From contig JACJYG010000010.1 of assembly GCA_020636215.1 (NCBI GenBank), positions 124,001-188,000 on the forward strand: a stretch of 64,000 nucleotides of DNA. The letters run 5' to 3'. This stretch comes from Lewinellaceae bacterium. Its GTDB lineage: Bacteria > Bacteroidota > Bacteroidia > Chitinophagales > Saprospiraceae. The notes beneath the pieces are model-generated. The model ran no database searches. It was not told the origin of the DNA and saw only the letters and a program-made list of their open reading frames with translations. The translations under genes and the position numbers were made by a program. Each line of letters starts with the position of its first letter. Position 1 is the first letter of the stretch. Shown here piece after piece: positions 18,151 to 28,538 of this stretch.

Positions 18151-18611
18151 CTTTATTGTTGGGGACAACGACCAGTTCAATTTCATGATTTAGCACTAAC
18201 TAATTAGGCGCTGAGATGAGCAAGTAGCAGGCCGCGGCAAAATATTTTAGTAATTGTCGCGTCATATTTTGGATTTTATGATTGAAAAAAATAATTTTGT
18301 CTTGTTTATTTTTATTCCCATGAAGTACGAGACGAGCCTATGACCAGGAAATCTACCCTTTCCGAATTCCAATCCATTTATATTGGCCTTACTTTTCGGC
18401 CCCTTCACAGACATTACAGTTCGACAACACTAATTTCTTCCAGTTAATTTTTCCATAGGCTCCCCAACAACGCTGGCTGCATACCGTTGTGGCTATCCCT
18501 TTTTGAAATATTGGTGTTCAACATAAGACAAAGGCCTAAACAGACGACTTTTATTAAAAGTATCATAATCAAGCATTTACCTAATTCTTAGTTTAAACAA
18601 ATCGTGATCTT
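18151..18611 (+). promoter_or_regulatory. Intercopy spacer and duplicated upstream region of copy 2
   Basis: Bases 18165-18302 are unique spacer between the two repeat units, AT-rich and without a gene. From 18303 the sequence repeats the upstream region of copy 1. Because each gene keeps its own leader and terminator, the two copies are probably transcribed separately. Confidence 0.5.
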
Positions 18612-21600
18612 ATGGAAAGAACGAGACTTAACTTCGCTTCTCCATCCAGTTGGTTCAGCGCGATCGCCCTGGTGCTCGTGTTCGGACTGGCAGGATTGCA
18701 GCAAGCCTCGGCGCAGTTTCTGTCTGTGACAGATGCGTCCGGCGGCACGCCGCCCTCCCCACTTAACTTCACCCCGCCGGAAGGCGACTGTGGGGTTAAC
18801 CTGCAGTGGGCTATCACCGCATTGGACCCGCAAGGTGTCCCCACCGTGACGGCTACTGCTAGCAACCCGAACCTGGGGGTTTTCCCCTCCGTTTCGCTGG
18901 TGCTGGTGCAGAACACGGCTACACAGGTGTCTTACGCCCTGTACATCAACGCTGCTATCGGAACCAACACGGTGACGGTGACCTCCACCGGCCCAAGCGG
19001 CACCGTTCAGCAGACTTTCGTGATCACCGCTACCGACGTGCGCATACCGGAGATTTACGCTCCGAGCACGATCACGCTGGAAGTACCCGGCTGTGATGCG
19101 GATGGCCTGGTGCCCCTGAACTACTCTTATTCGGCAGTAGACGACTGTGATGTACAGCCGTCTGTTACCATTACCGGCCCGCTCAGCGGCACGCTGGTAG
19201 GCGCCAACACCACGGTGGTTATTACTGCTGTGGATGATTCCGGCAACACGAGCAGCCGCACGATCAACGTGGTGGTGAACGTACAGCCGGACGACAGCCC
19301 GGTGCTCAACGTGAGCGGCAACGGCCAGTTCACGGTCCCTGCTTGTGAGGATAACGTATTCGTGATCTTCTCCGGGACGGTGATCGACTGTGATATCACC
19401 GCTGCTACGGACAACTCTCTGGGTGGTGCTTTCGCTGCCCGCCTGAGCGCCACCGGCGCCGGCCTGGCGCTGACCTATGTGGACACCGAAGACGGCTATG
19501 CCTACTTCGAGTACACCGGCAACCTGGTGCCGAACACTTACCTGTTTTTTGTTACCTACGACAATGGCGTAGCTCCGGCTACTACGGTAGACGCACTGCT
19601 CACAGTTGAGCAGGATGCCCCTCAGCCGCCGGATGTAATCATGCCAGGCAACCTGACTTTCACTTTGCCACAGTGCACCAACTCCATGGTGGCTCGCTGG
19701 GCAGTGACGATCACGGACGAGTGCGACGCTGCGATCAACGGCGCAACTTTCCAGTTGAACGGCGCACCGATCGTTCCGGTTTCTTCCAACCCGGCCGACG
19801 GCTACTTCCAGTTCGAAACGCCGATCACGGCAGCCTCTGACGGTGCAGTGATCACGGCTTCCTACACGGATGGCGATATGCTGAACACCACGGTGGACGC
19901 AACGCTGCAAGTAGTAGCACAGCCCGACACCTGGGCTCCGGTCATCGTATACCCGGCACAGGACATCAACGTCGAGTTGGACCCCTGTGAAACGGACCCA
20001 GCCTTTGTTTTCTTTGAAGTAACGGCAACGGACAACTGCAGCGGCGATGTTACGCCGGTGGTAACGGTTGCTCCGGGCGCTCTTGGCGCATTCATCATCC
20101 CGAGCCCGGGTGGCGATACCTACATTTTGGTTGCTGGCCCAGGCGTATACCAGATCCTGATCGAAGCAACGGATGCCGCGGGCAACCTGCGCCAGGAAGA
20201 CTTCTTCGTCACGGTTACCCAGGACCCGGCCCCGCCGACGAACCTGGCTTGCAACGACGATATCAATGTAACGCTGGACGCAAACTGCCAGCGTCTGATC
20301 ACGGCAGACATGGTGCTGGAAGGCTCCTTCGGCTGTGCAACGGAAAGCGACTTCTTCGTAAACATCGTCAACGACGACGACCCGACGAACGGCAACATCC
20401 TGGATGGCTGTGGCCAGTTCATCTACGAAGTAAGCTACATCGGCCCGACACTGACTGGCCCGGGCCAGAGCGGCACGCAGGTGCAGAACTTCAACAGCAC
20501 CGGCTTCACCGGCCCGTTTGCCGAAGCCAACTGGACGGTTGACGAGAACCTCGGCAACGGAGGCGCTGGCGCGATCGCAGATGTATCTTTCACTACCTCT
20601 ACGATGACGATCCAGACGCTGACGGCTAACTACGCCCTGGCATCTATCATCATCCCGAACGATGGCCACCTGAGCTTCAGCTGGGACTACAACGGAGCAG
20701 ACCCGAACTTTGACTTCTTCCTCTTCGACCTCAATGGCGGTAACCTCGTGAACGTCACCAACGCCGCATCAGGCACCTTCGATGATGATGTACAGGCAGG
20801 CTGGCTGTTGATGTTCGAAGTGAACGACGACGACTTCTTGCCAATCGGCGCTGCGGTCCCGAGCACGGCAGTGATCAGCAACTTGCAATATAGCTACCAA
20901 ACGGTCGTGAACGGCGACCCGGTATGGCCGTACTTCAACTGGGAACCCTGCTGGGGTTACATCACGGGCGAAGACAAGACGAAGCCGATCCTGGATTGCC
21001 CGCCGAACACGAACCAGGCCTGTGTTGACGTAACACTGCAGGCGATCAGCGGCGCTTTGGCGACGACTGACCCGACGGTGAACCCTGCGAACTACTCCTG
21101 CTTCCAGCAGTTGGGCACGACGGGTGGCGCACACCGCTACGACCTGAACTACTTCCAGGTTGACGTAGAAGACTACTATACTTTCTATATCGTACCGCAA
21201 GGCGGCTGGGAGCCAGACCTGGCGATGTACCAGGGCAGCTACACAGCTGGCAACCCATGCGAGAACATCATCGGTTTTGCTGATGCCGGCGTACAGATCC
21301 AGCCACCGGTGATCGGCCTTCCGGGCGCACAGCCTTTCACGCCATCCCTGGCGATGACCCTTCCGCTGCGGCCGTACGAAGACTACTACCTGTTTGTAAC
21401 CAGCGACCTGGCGAACATCACGGGAGCTTACACGGTATATGTCCGTTCACAGAACAGCGGGCGGATCGGCACGTGGGTGACCACGACGACGACCAACCCG
21501 GTAAGCTGGGATGTAACGACGACGACGACGTTCAACCCGTATGCAGGCGCACAGCTGGGCCAGATCTGCTTTGACCTGGTCTGCGACGACCTGAACTGGA

Positions 21601-24600
21601 TCCTGAACAACCCTGCATCCCCGGCATGGACGGGCCGGCCAACGGCAACGGACAACTGTGGCGTGCCGACGGTAACCTTCACGGATACGTATGTAACGCC
21701 GGGCGACTGCGCCCCGACGACGCTGACGCGGCACTTCAAGGCCACGGACAGCAAGGGCAACAGCTCGGTATGCGACCAGACGATCACGATCCGCAAGCTG
21801 GTGCTGGGCGACGTGTACCTGCCGCCATTCACAGTCCCGATCGAGTGTGACGAAGACTTCGTCACGCTGCCCAACGGCAACCCGTCGCCAGAATCAACGG
21901 GCTGGCCGTTCATTTCTACGGCACAGGGCATCATCCTGATCAATGACAGCTACTGCAACCTGGGCGCTGCATACGAAGACGGCCCGCGGATCACGGTTTG
22001 CGACGGCGCGTACAAGTTCGTACGTACCTGGTCCATCCTGGACTGGTGCGACCCATCCGCCCCTGGCCTGACAGTATTGACGTACCCACAGACGATCAAA
22101 GTAGGCGACTATACTCCGCCGGCTGTTACCTGCCCGCAGGTAGACTACGGCTGGGGCCCGCAAGACCCGGAATACTCCACGAGCCCATTCTCCTGCACGG
22201 CGAGCTTCACAGTCCCGCTGCCGGATGTAACGGACAACTGCTCTAGCTGGCAGGTACTGTCAGAGATCGTGACAGAAGTTGAGGTTGAAGACTACAACCA
22301 GTATGGCATCCTGATTGGCACGCACATCGACACGGTTGTGGTTCGTACGATCCCCTGGAATGCCCCGACGCGCGTAGTAAGCGGTATCCCGCTGGGCAAC
22401 CACTACTTCCGCTACACTACGACGGATGCCTGTGGCAACAAGACGGTTACCTACTGTGACTTCTCTGTGAAGGACAAGATCGAGCCGGTAGCGGTTTGTG
22501 ACGACAACCTGAACATCTCCATCGGCGGCGGCGACTTTGCGCGCGTATTCGCTGAGGATATCGACGAAGGCAGCTGGGACAACTGCGAGATCGACCGCAT
22601 CGAGGTACGCCGCAACAAGTTTGACCCGATCAACTACACTTGTGGCACGGCTTTCTCGGCCTGGGGCCCGTATGTAGACTTCTTCTGCTGCGACGTAGGC
22701 GTAGAGGTAACGATCGAACTGCGCGTGATTGACAAAGCTGGCAACATCAACACCTGCTGGCTGTATGTAACGCCGGAAGAGAAAGTACGCCCGTACTGCT
22801 ACGCACCGCACAATACGAATATCGACTGTGACGACCTGCCGTACAGCTTCGACCCGACGGACATAGCCCAGCTCCAGGACTTGTTTGGCGCACCGAGCGC
22901 AGACGACAACTGTGAAGCAACGGCAACGGAACTGCCGCCGGCGCCGAACCTGAACTGTGGCTTTGGCACCATCATCCGCCGCTTCCGTGCGACGGACATC
23001 CATGGCAACCAGAGCAACAACTTCTGCCAGCAGGTGGTAACGATCAACGAAGTACACAACTACGAGATCAAGTTCCCGAAAGATGCTTCTGAGATCTGCG
23101 GCACGCCAACTCCGGATAGCGTAATCTACGAAGAGATCGGCTGTGACCTGCTTGCAGTAAGCAGCAACGATGAGTTCTTCAGCGCCTCTGGCGATGAGTG
23201 CTACAAGATCTTCCGTACCTGGAAGGTGGTCAACTGGTGCCAGTACGATGGCGAAAGCGACCCATTCATCGTAGGCCGTGACGAAGACTGTGACAACCAG
23301 CCTGGCGACGAAGCAGTATGGGTACTGCACCGCCCGAATGGCTATACTTATATCGACCGCGATAACGATGAGACCGAGCCGAACAACGTACCGCTGGCGT
23401 TCCAGAACATTTGCTGGGGCATCGATGACTTCTGGCGCAAGGTAGACGAAGCTACTCCTGGCTACTACCAGTACCTGCAGATCATCAAGGTGTACGACAA
23501 CATCGACCCGAAGATCCTCTACACGCAACCGGACGACTTCTGCAGCTACGACAACGTAAACTGCACAGGCCTGGTAACGTATCCGTTCCAGATCGACGAG
23601 AACTGTACGCCGGACGACCTGACGATCAAGGTGTTCCTGGATGCCAATGCAGACGGCACGATCGATGCCGACCTGACGAACTCCGGCGCACTGAGCGGCA
23701 CGTACCCGAACTACACGATCACGGGCAACTTCCCGATCGGCTGCCATGCATTCGAAGTACACGTAGAAGATGGTTGTGGCAATGCTGATGCTGAACTGCT
23801 GCCGTTCTGCGTAGTAGACTGCAAGCCGCCGGCCCCGACCTGTATCAACGGCCTGGCTATCGAGTTGATGCCGTTTGACAGCGATGGCGACGGCACACCG
23901 GACACTGGCCAAATGGCTATCTGGGCATCTGACTTCATCGTTAGCCCGATGACGGATTGCACGGGCCCGGTTAAGTACTCGATCAACCGCTCCGGCGACC
24001 CAGTTGACCCGGCAGTAACGGGCCTGACGCTGACGTGCGCCGATACCGGCACGCTGGTAGTAGAGATCTGGGCATGGGATGGCGCTGGCAACGGCGACTT
24101 CTGTGAGACTTACATCCTGGTACAGGACAACCAGTTTGACCTGTGCGGTGGCGCGACGCTGCTGGCAGTCTCTGGCGCCGTAGCAACGGAAGTGAACGAT
24201 GCAGTTGAGAACGTAGAGGTAAGCCTGTCAGGCCAGGGTTCCGCAACGATGATGACGACGGCCACTGGCTCGTACGTCTTCAACGGAGAGGAAGGCTATG
24301 ACTATACGGTGACGCCGCAGCGCGATGGCGACTACCTGAACGGGGTATCGACCTTCGACCTGGTACTGATCAGCAAGCACATCCTGGGTGTGCAGCCGCT
24401 GAACAGCCCGTACAAGATGATCGCCGCGGACGTAAACAACTCCGAGTCTATCACGACCCTCGACCTGATCCAGCTGCGCAAGCTGATCCTGTCGATCGAT
24501 ACGGAATTCACGAACAATACGAGCTGGCGCTTTGTAGAGCGTGCTTACGCTTTCCCGAACCCGTCGAACCCATGGTTCGAAGACTTCCCGGAAGTAGTGA

Positions 24601-25376
24601 ATATCAACAACCTTCCTGCCACGGGCATCAGCAATGCTGACTTCGTAGCGGTTAAAGTTGGCGATGTGAACCTGGACGCTCAGACGAACAGCTTCACGGC
24701 TGTAGAAGAGCGCAACATGGTAAGCACCTTTGCATTCAACGTAGCTGACGCAAGCGTGAATGCAGGCAATGAGTACACGGTAACCTTTGCAGCCGGCAGC
24801 GCCGATGTAGATGGCTACCAGGGTACGCTGATGTTCGACAACGCAGCCCTGGAACTGGTGGACATCATCGGTGGCGTGGCGACGGAAGAGAACTTCGGTT
24901 TGACTCGCGTGAGCGAAGGCGCAATTGCGACGAGCTGGAACGGCAACGTAGAAGCAGGCCAGCCGCTGTTCAGCCTGGTATTCCGCGCCAAAGCGGAAGG
25001 CCAGTTGAGCCAGCTGCTGAGCGTAAGCAACCGCGTAGTGAAATCAGAAGCGTACAACCGTGCTGGCGAGTACATGGATGTCGCCATCCAGTTCAGCAAC
25101 GGCACCGTAGCTTCTGCAGGCTTCGAGCTGTATCAGAACACGCCGAACCCATTCAAGGGTGAGACGATGATCGGCTTCAACCTGCCGGCAGACGCACAGG
25201 CAACGCTGACGATCAGCGATATCACGGGTAAAGTCCTGAAACTGGTTCGCGTAGATGGCGTTAAAGGGTACAACCAGGTGGTTGTAAACAGCAACGGCCT
25301 GCCGACCGGTGTATTGGCTTACACGGTAGAAACCGCTGACTTCACGGCTACCAAGAAGATGGTTATCGTAGAATAA
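18612..25376 (+). CDS. Giant T9SS-secreted multidomain protein, copy 2
   Basis: This 2254-residue protein has the same length and domain order as copy 1: signal peptide, HYR/Ig-like domains, dockerin-like segment, cohesin-like segment and T9SS type A tail. I count 11 amino-acid differences. Seven lie in two short patches near the N-terminus (WAITALDP for WAIFAVDP, and SYSAVDD with PSVTITGPLSG for SYSVVDD with PAVTVVGPASG). The others are G(A/T)FDD, GAA(T/V)PS, QLG(T/Q)IC and CDQ(V/T)IT. From about residue 1120 onward the proteins are identical. The DNA shows several extra silent changes. It may be a dosage duplication or a substrate for antigen-like variation. Confidence 0.85.
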   Translation: MERTRLNFASPSSWFSAIALVLVFGLAGLQQASAQFLSVTDASGGTPPSPLNFTPPEGDCGVNLQWAITALDPQGVPTVTATASNPNLGVFPSVSLVLVQNTATQVSYALYINAAIGTNTVTVTSTGPSGTVQQTFVITATDVRIPEIYAPSTITLEVPGCDADGLVPLNYSYSAVDDCDVQPSVTITGPLSGTLVGANTTVVITAVDDSGNTSSRTINVVVNVQPDDSPVLNVSGNGQFTVPACEDNVFVIFSGTVIDCDITAATDNSLGGAFAARLSATGAGLALTYVDTEDGYAYFEYTGNLVPNTYLFFVTYDNGVAPATTVDALLTVEQDAPQPPDVIMPGNLTFTLPQCTNSMVARWAVTITDECDAAINGATFQLNGAPIVPVSSNPADGYFQFETPITAASDGAVITASYTDGDMLNTTVDATLQVVAQPDTWAPVIVYPAQDINVELDPCETDPAFVFFEVTATDNCSGDVTPVVTVAPGALGAFIIPSPGGDTYILVAGPGVYQILIEATDAAGNLRQEDFFVTVTQDPAPPTNLACNDDINVTLDANCQRLITADMVLEGSFGCATESDFFVNIVNDDDPTNGNILDGCGQFIYEVSYIGPTLTGPGQSGTQVQNFNSTGFTGPFAEANWTVDENLGNGGAGAIADVSFTTSTMTIQTLTANYALASIIIPNDGHLSFSWDYNGADPNFDFFLFDLNGGNLVNVTNAASGTFDDDVQAGWLLMFEVNDDDFLPIGAAVPSTAVISNLQYSYQTVVNGDPVWPYFNWEPCWGYITGEDKTKPILDCPPNTNQACVDVTLQAISGALATTDPTVNPANYSCFQQLGTTGGAHRYDLNYFQVDVEDYYTFYIVPQGGWEPDLAMYQGSYTAGNPCENIIGFADAGVQIQPPVIGLPGAQPFTPSLAMTLPLRPYEDYYLFVTSDLANITGAYTVYVRSQNSGRIGTWVTTTTTNPVSWDVTTTTTFNPYAGAQLGQICFDLVCDDLNWILNNPASPAWTGRPTATDNCGVPTVTFTDTYVTPGDCAPTTLTRHFKATDSKGNSSVCDQTITIRKLVLGDVYLPPFTVPIECDEDFVTLPNGNPSPESTGWPFISTAQGIILINDSYCNLGAAYEDGPRITVCDGAYKFVRTWSILDWCDPSAPGLTVLTYPQTIKVGDYTPPAVTCPQVDYGWGPQDPEYSTSPFSCTASFTVPLPDVTDNCSSWQVLSEIVTEVEVEDYNQYGILIGTHIDTVVVRTIPWNAPTRVVSGIPLGNHYFRYTTTDACGNKTVTYCDFSVKDKIEPVAVCDDNLNISIGGGDFARVFAEDIDEGSWDNCEIDRIEVRRNKFDPINYTCGTAFSAWGPYVDFFCCDVGVEVTIELRVIDKAGNINTCWLYVTPEEKVRPYCYAPHNTNIDCDDLPYSFDPTDIAQLQDLFGAPSADDNCEATATELPPAPNLNCGFGTIIRRFRATDIHGNQSNNFCQQVVTINEVHNYEIKFPKDASEICGTPTPDSVIYEEIGCDLLAVSSNDEFFSASGDECYKIFRTWKVVNWCQYDGESDPFIVGRDEDCDNQPGDEAVWVLHRPNGYTYIDRDNDETEPNNVPLAFQNICWGIDDFWRKVDEATPGYYQYLQIIKVYDNIDPKILYTQPDDFCSYDNVNCTGLVTYPFQIDENCTPDDLTIKVFLDANADGTIDADLTNSGALSGTYPNYTITGNFPIGCHAFEVHVEDGCGNADAELLPFCVVDCKPPAPTCINGLAIELMPFDSDGDGTPDTGQMAIWASDFIVSPMTDCTGPVKYSINRSGDPVDPAVTGLTLTCADTGTLVVEIWAWDGAGNGDFCETYILVQDNQFDLCGGATLLAVSGAVATEVNDAVENVEVSLSGQGSATMMTTATGSYVFNGEEGYDYTVTPQRDGDYLNGVSTFDLVLISKHILGVQPLNSPYKMIAADVNNSESITTLDLIQLRKLILSIDTEFTNNTSWRFVERAYAFPNPSNPWFEDFPEVVNINNLPATGISNADFVAVKVGDVNLDAQTNSFTAVEERNMVSTFAFNVADASVNAGNEYTVTFAAGSADVDGYQGTLMFDNAALELVDIIGGVATEENFGLTRVSEGAIATSWNGNVEAGQPLFSLVFRAKAEGQLSQLLSVSNRVVKSEAYNRAGEYMDVAIQFSNGTVASAGFELYQNTPNPFKGETMIGFNLPADAQATLTISDITGKVLKLVRVDGVKGYNQVVVNSNGLPTGVLAYTVETADFTATKKMVIVE

Positions 25377-25400
25377 TCCTCTAGTAGTTAAGTAATAAAA

Positions 25401-25434
25401 GGCTGGGCAACCATCAGGTTGTCCAGCCTTTTTT
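25401..25434 (+). terminator. Rho-independent terminator of giant gene copy 2
   Basis: The hairpin and T-run are identical to those at 18117-18150, 24 bases after the stop codon of copy 2. Confidence 0.9.
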
Positions 25435-25462
25435 CTTTATTGTTGGGAGATAAGGGTGGTAT

Positions 25463-25690
25463 TCAATCAATACCTTCATCACCCTTAAAATCACTTTGAG
25501 CGATGTAAAGGATCACAATACCGGCGATGGCTAAAATTAGTTTGAAGACCAGGCCGAAGAGTGGCCCGGGAGCATCGATCCAACTGAGAAATGAAAATTT
25601 AACGCCAACCACGCTCAGTACAATGGAAAGTATCCCTAAAGCGGTCAGGGTGAAACCAACTATTGACAGTATTCCCTTGTTCTTATTCAT
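25463..25690 (-). CDS. Small membrane protein with two predicted transmembrane segments
   Basis: The 75-residue product starts MNKNKGILSIVGFTL and has hydrophobic stretches at ~7-30 and ~45-65, ending in charged DFKGDEGID. The ATG at 25690 is preferred to the TTG at 25762 because the positive start followed by a membrane segment is more natural. It converges on the terminator of the second giant gene. Function unknown; it resembles many small uncharacterised membrane proteins of Bacteroidota. Confidence 0.55.
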   Translation of the reverse strand: MNKNKGILSIVGFTLTALGILSIVLSVVGVKFSFLSWIDAPGPLFGLVFKLILAIAGIVILYIAQSDFKGDEGID

Positions 25691-25855
25691 GTGTTTTTTT
25701 TGAATGAAACAGTGTGCTGCAAAGATAGGTTTTCTATATTTTAACCATATTATACATATCAACCCCCGCGTTGAACAAGGGCTGTTGAGCTCACCAGCTT
25801 CACAGGAATTGAAACCGGGTTAGGCCTAAACCTAAAAAAGTACTAACCATAGTGT

Positions 25856-26707
25856 ATGGTCAAATTGATCGAGTGCCCTCGGGATGCCATGCAAGGCATC
25901 AAAGAATTTATCCCCAGCGACAAAAAAGCCGCTTACATCAATCAGCTGCTTAAAGCAGGGTTTGATACCTTGGATTTCGGGAGTTTTGTTTCTCCTAAGG
26001 CCATTCCACAGATGCGGGACACTCCGGAGGTGCTTCAGCAATTGGACCTGAGTTCAACTTCGACCAGGCTTTTGGCCATTGTGGCCAATCAAAGGGGCGC
26101 TATGGATGCGGTACAGTTTGAAGAGATCACCTATCTGGGCTATCCTTTTTCCATTTCCGAGACCTTTCAATTGCGCAATACGAATGCTACCCTGGAAGAA
26201 TCGGTAGGCCGGGTAAAGCAGATACAGGATATTTGCCTGGCGCACAACAAAAAACTGGTGGTTTATATATCAATGGGATTTGGAAACCCCTATGGTGATC
26301 CGTGGAATGTGGAGATCGTTCAAAAGTGGGCGGGTCGACTCATTGAAATGGGCATTTCAATCATTCAACTTTCTGATACGATTGGAGTCGCCAGCCCGGA
26401 AAGCATTCGCTACTTATTCAGCAACCTGGCTCCAGCTTATCCAGATATCGAATTTGGGGCGCATTTTCATACATTGCCGGATAAATGGAGAGAAAAAATA
26501 GAAGCTGCCTACGATAATGGTTGCCGCCGTTTTGACGGAGCGATCAAAGGTTATGGAGGTTGCCCTATGGCTAAAGATGACCTAACCGGAAATATGCCCA
26601 TGGAGAACATGCTGCTTTATTTTGAAGAGCGGGGTATAGAAACGGGCGTCGGCCGAGATGCATTCCTGGAGGCTATGGTGATGGCCGCAGATGTTTTTCC
26701 TCATTAA
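25856..26707 (+). CDS. mvaB: Hydroxymethylglutaryl-CoA lyase family protein
   Basis: HMG-CoA lyase cleaves HMG-CoA to acetoacetate and acetyl-CoA, the last step of leucine breakdown. The 283-residue protein has the DRE-TIM pattern: LIECPRDAMQGI at the N-terminus with the catalytic Arg-Asp, metal-ligand region FGAHFHTLPDKW, and the active-site cysteine loop RFDGAIKGYGGCPMAKDD. The family normally has DG after the Arg and HFHD; here these are DA and HFHT, so a related aldolase-type lyase cannot be excluded. No partner genes for leucine degradation are next to it. Confidence 0.8.
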   Translation: MVKLIECPRDAMQGIKEFIPSDKKAAYINQLLKAGFDTLDFGSFVSPKAIPQMRDTPEVLQQLDLSSTSTRLLAIVANQRGAMDAVQFEEITYLGYPFSISETFQLRNTNATLEESVGRVKQIQDICLAHNKKLVVYISMGFGNPYGDPWNVEIVQKWAGRLIEMGISIIQLSDTIGVASPESIRYLFSNLAPAYPDIEFGAHFHTLPDKWREKIEAAYDNGCRRFDGAIKGYGGCPMAKDDLTGNMPMENMLLYFEERGIETGVGRDAFLEAMVMAADVFPH

Positions 26708-26772
26708 GGCAAAGCCGGAGTGGGTGAATGGCTGTTTGGCTAAATGGTTATGCCAATCCGGGATAATTGAAG

Positions 26773-26803
26773 AAAAAAAAGCCTCCCCAGCGGATGGGAA
26801 GGC
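26773..26803 (-). terminator. Terminator of groEL
   Basis: Read on the minus strand, an 8-bp stem (GCCTTCCC with GGGGAGGC, one G-U pair) is followed by eight Ts, starting about 33 bases after the groEL stop. Confidence 0.8.
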
Positions 26804-26835
26804 TCTTTTTGGATAAACTTATTTTCCTTATCGGC

Positions 26836-28476
26836 TTACATCATGCCCGGCATTCCACCGCCACCTGGCATACCTGCCATTGGGGCGCCGCCGTCTTTTT
26901 CAGGCTTATCATTGATGACGCAATCCGTTGTGAGTACCATACCGGCGATAGAGCCGGCATTTTCCAGGGCGATACGGGTCACCTTGGTTGGGTCGATCAC
27001 ACCGGCTTTTTTCAGGTCTTCGTAAACATCGGTGCGGGCATTGTAACCGAAAGCACCTTTGCCTTCCAATACTTTTTGGAGTACGACGGAGCCTTCCACA
27101 CCTGCGTTGTCGGCGATAGTGCGCAGCGGGGCTTCCAGCGCCTTTTTTACGATCTGAACGCCGATCTTTTCATCTTCGTTAATGCTGTCTACCCCCTCGA
27201 GGGCACGCATGGCACGGACCAGCGCAACGCCACCACCGGCGACGATACCTTCTTCCACTGCTGCACGCGTAGCGTTCAGGGCGTCGTCCACCCGGTCTTT
27301 TTTCTCCTTCATTTCTACTTCTGTTGGAGCGCCAACATAGAGTACTGCGACACCACCTGCCAATTTGGCGAGGCGTTCCTGTAGTTTCTCGCGATCATAA
27401 TCAGAAGTGGTGGATTCGATTTGCTGCTTGATCTGGTTGATCCGAGCGTTGATTTGCTCTTCCTGGCCACCGCCATTAACAATGGTAGTGTTGTCTTTGT
27501 CGATGGATATTTTTTCGGCCCTGCCAAGTTTGTCAAGGGTCGCATTTTCCAGCTTGTATCCTTTCTCTTCGCTGATGACAGTACCGCCGGTAAGGATGGC
27601 AATATCTTCGAGCATAGCTTTACGGCGGTCGCCGAAACCGGGGGCTTTGACAGCCACAACTTTCAGATTGGCGCGCAGGCGGTTGACGACGAGTACGCCG
27701 AGGGCCTGGCTTTCGATATCTTCAGCAATGATCAGCAGTGGCCGGCCAGCCTGGACAACCCGTTCCAGGATGGGAACGATGTCCTGCATATTAGATATCT
27801 TCTTGTCGTGGATCAGAATATAGGGGTCTTCATACTCCGTCACCATATTGTCGGGGTCGGTTACGAAGTAGGGAGAGAGGTATCCGCGGTCGAACTGCAT
27901 ACCGAGTACTTCTTCTACGGTAGTGTCGGTACCTTTTGCTTCTTCCACTGTGATCACGCCGTCTTTAGAGACGCGCTGCATCGCATCGGCAATCAGGCTA
28001 CCGATTTCTTCGTCATTATTGGCGGAGATAGCACCCACCTGCTTGATCTTTTCGAAATCATTTCCGATTACTTCGGACTGTTTCATCAAGTCGGCAATAA
28101 CTGCTTTGACACCCTTGTCGATACCGCGCTTAAGGTCCATTGGGTTGGCGCCGGCAGTAACATTCTTCAGGCCGGCATTGATCATAGCCTGGGCCAGAAC
28201 GGTAGCGGTAGTGGTGCCGTCACCGGCGATGTCGGCGGTTTTGGAAGCTACTTCCTTGACCATTTGAGCACCCATATTTTCAACCGGGTCTTCCAGTTCC
28301 ACTTCTTTGGCGACAGTGACCCCATCCTTGGTGATTTGGGGCGCGCCGAAACTTTTCTGGATGACCACGTTTCGGCCTTTGGGGCCGAGGGTCACCTTCA
28401 CAGCATTGGAAAGGGCGTCGACCCCGGTACGGAGTTTTTCTCTGGCAGTTCTGTCAAAGCTAATTTCTTTAGCCAT
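26836..28476 (-). CDS. groL: Chaperonin GroEL (60 kDa)
   Basis: GroEL forms the double-ring ATP-driven folding chamber. The 546-residue protein has the typical VTLGPKGRNVVIQ start, the ATP site VAGDGTTTATVLAQ region (IAGDGTTTATVL), EEGIVAGGGVALVRA, and the glycine/methionine tail GGGMPGMM. It lies 62 bases downstream of groES in the same direction, forming the usual groESL operon, and is followed by a strong terminator. Confidence 0.99.
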   Translation of the reverse strand: MAKEISFDRTAREKLRTGVDALSNAVKVTLGPKGRNVVIQKSFGAPQITKDGVTVAKEVELEDPVENMGAQMVKEVASKTADIAGDGTTTATVLAQAMINAGLKNVTAGANPMDLKRGIDKGVKAVIADLMKQSEVIGNDFEKIKQVGAISANNDEEIGSLIADAMQRVSKDGVITVEEAKGTDTTVEEVLGMQFDRGYLSPYFVTDPDNMVTEYEDPYILIHDKKISNMQDIVPILERVVQAGRPLLIIAEDIESQALGVLVVNRLRANLKVVAVKAPGFGDRRKAMLEDIAILTGGTVISEEKGYKLENATLDKLGRAEKISIDKDNTTIVNGGGQEEQINARINQIKQQIESTTSDYDREKLQERLAKLAGGVAVLYVGAPTEVEMKEKKDRVDDALNATRAAVEEGIVAGGGVALVRAMRALEGVDSINEDEKIGVQIVKKALEAPLRTIADNAGVEGSVVLQKVLEGKGAFGYNARTDVYEDLKKAGVIDPTKVTRIALENAGSIAGMVLTTDCVINDKPEKDGGAPMAGMPGGGGMPGMM

Positions 28477-28538
28477 ATCAGATTTGATTTTTTTGTTTTT
28501 TGATTAATAGGATGTAAATAGAAAATGCGGCAGCCGTT

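Larger units (their letters stand above)
11011..18164 (+). repeat. Direct tandem duplication, unit 1 (~7.15 kb)
   Basis: This unit and 18303-25448 repeat at an offset of ~7284-7292 bases. Each contains ~300 bases of upstream sequence, one 6.77-kb gene and the same terminator. The upstream parts differ by small indels (for example around 11215-11275 against 18500-18555). The coding parts differ by only a few tens of bases. The match to the left fades near 10972-11011 and on the right stops just after gttggg. Confidence 0.93.
18303..25448 (+). repeat. Direct tandem duplication, unit 2 (~7.15 kb)
   Basis: This is the second copy of 11011-18164, in the same orientation. It ends 14 bases past the second terminator, where similarity to unit 1 stops. 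The existence of distributed differences from unit 1, including in the leader, argues against a simple assembly duplication. Confidence 0.93.

Noticed and set aside
26767..27384. 205-residue plus-strand frame at the groEL 3' end
   Set aside because: It overlaps the groEL terminator and coding region and looks like an antisense shadow.
27421..28503. 360-residue plus-strand frame opposite groEL
   Set aside because: Antisense to a clear groEL; no independent features.
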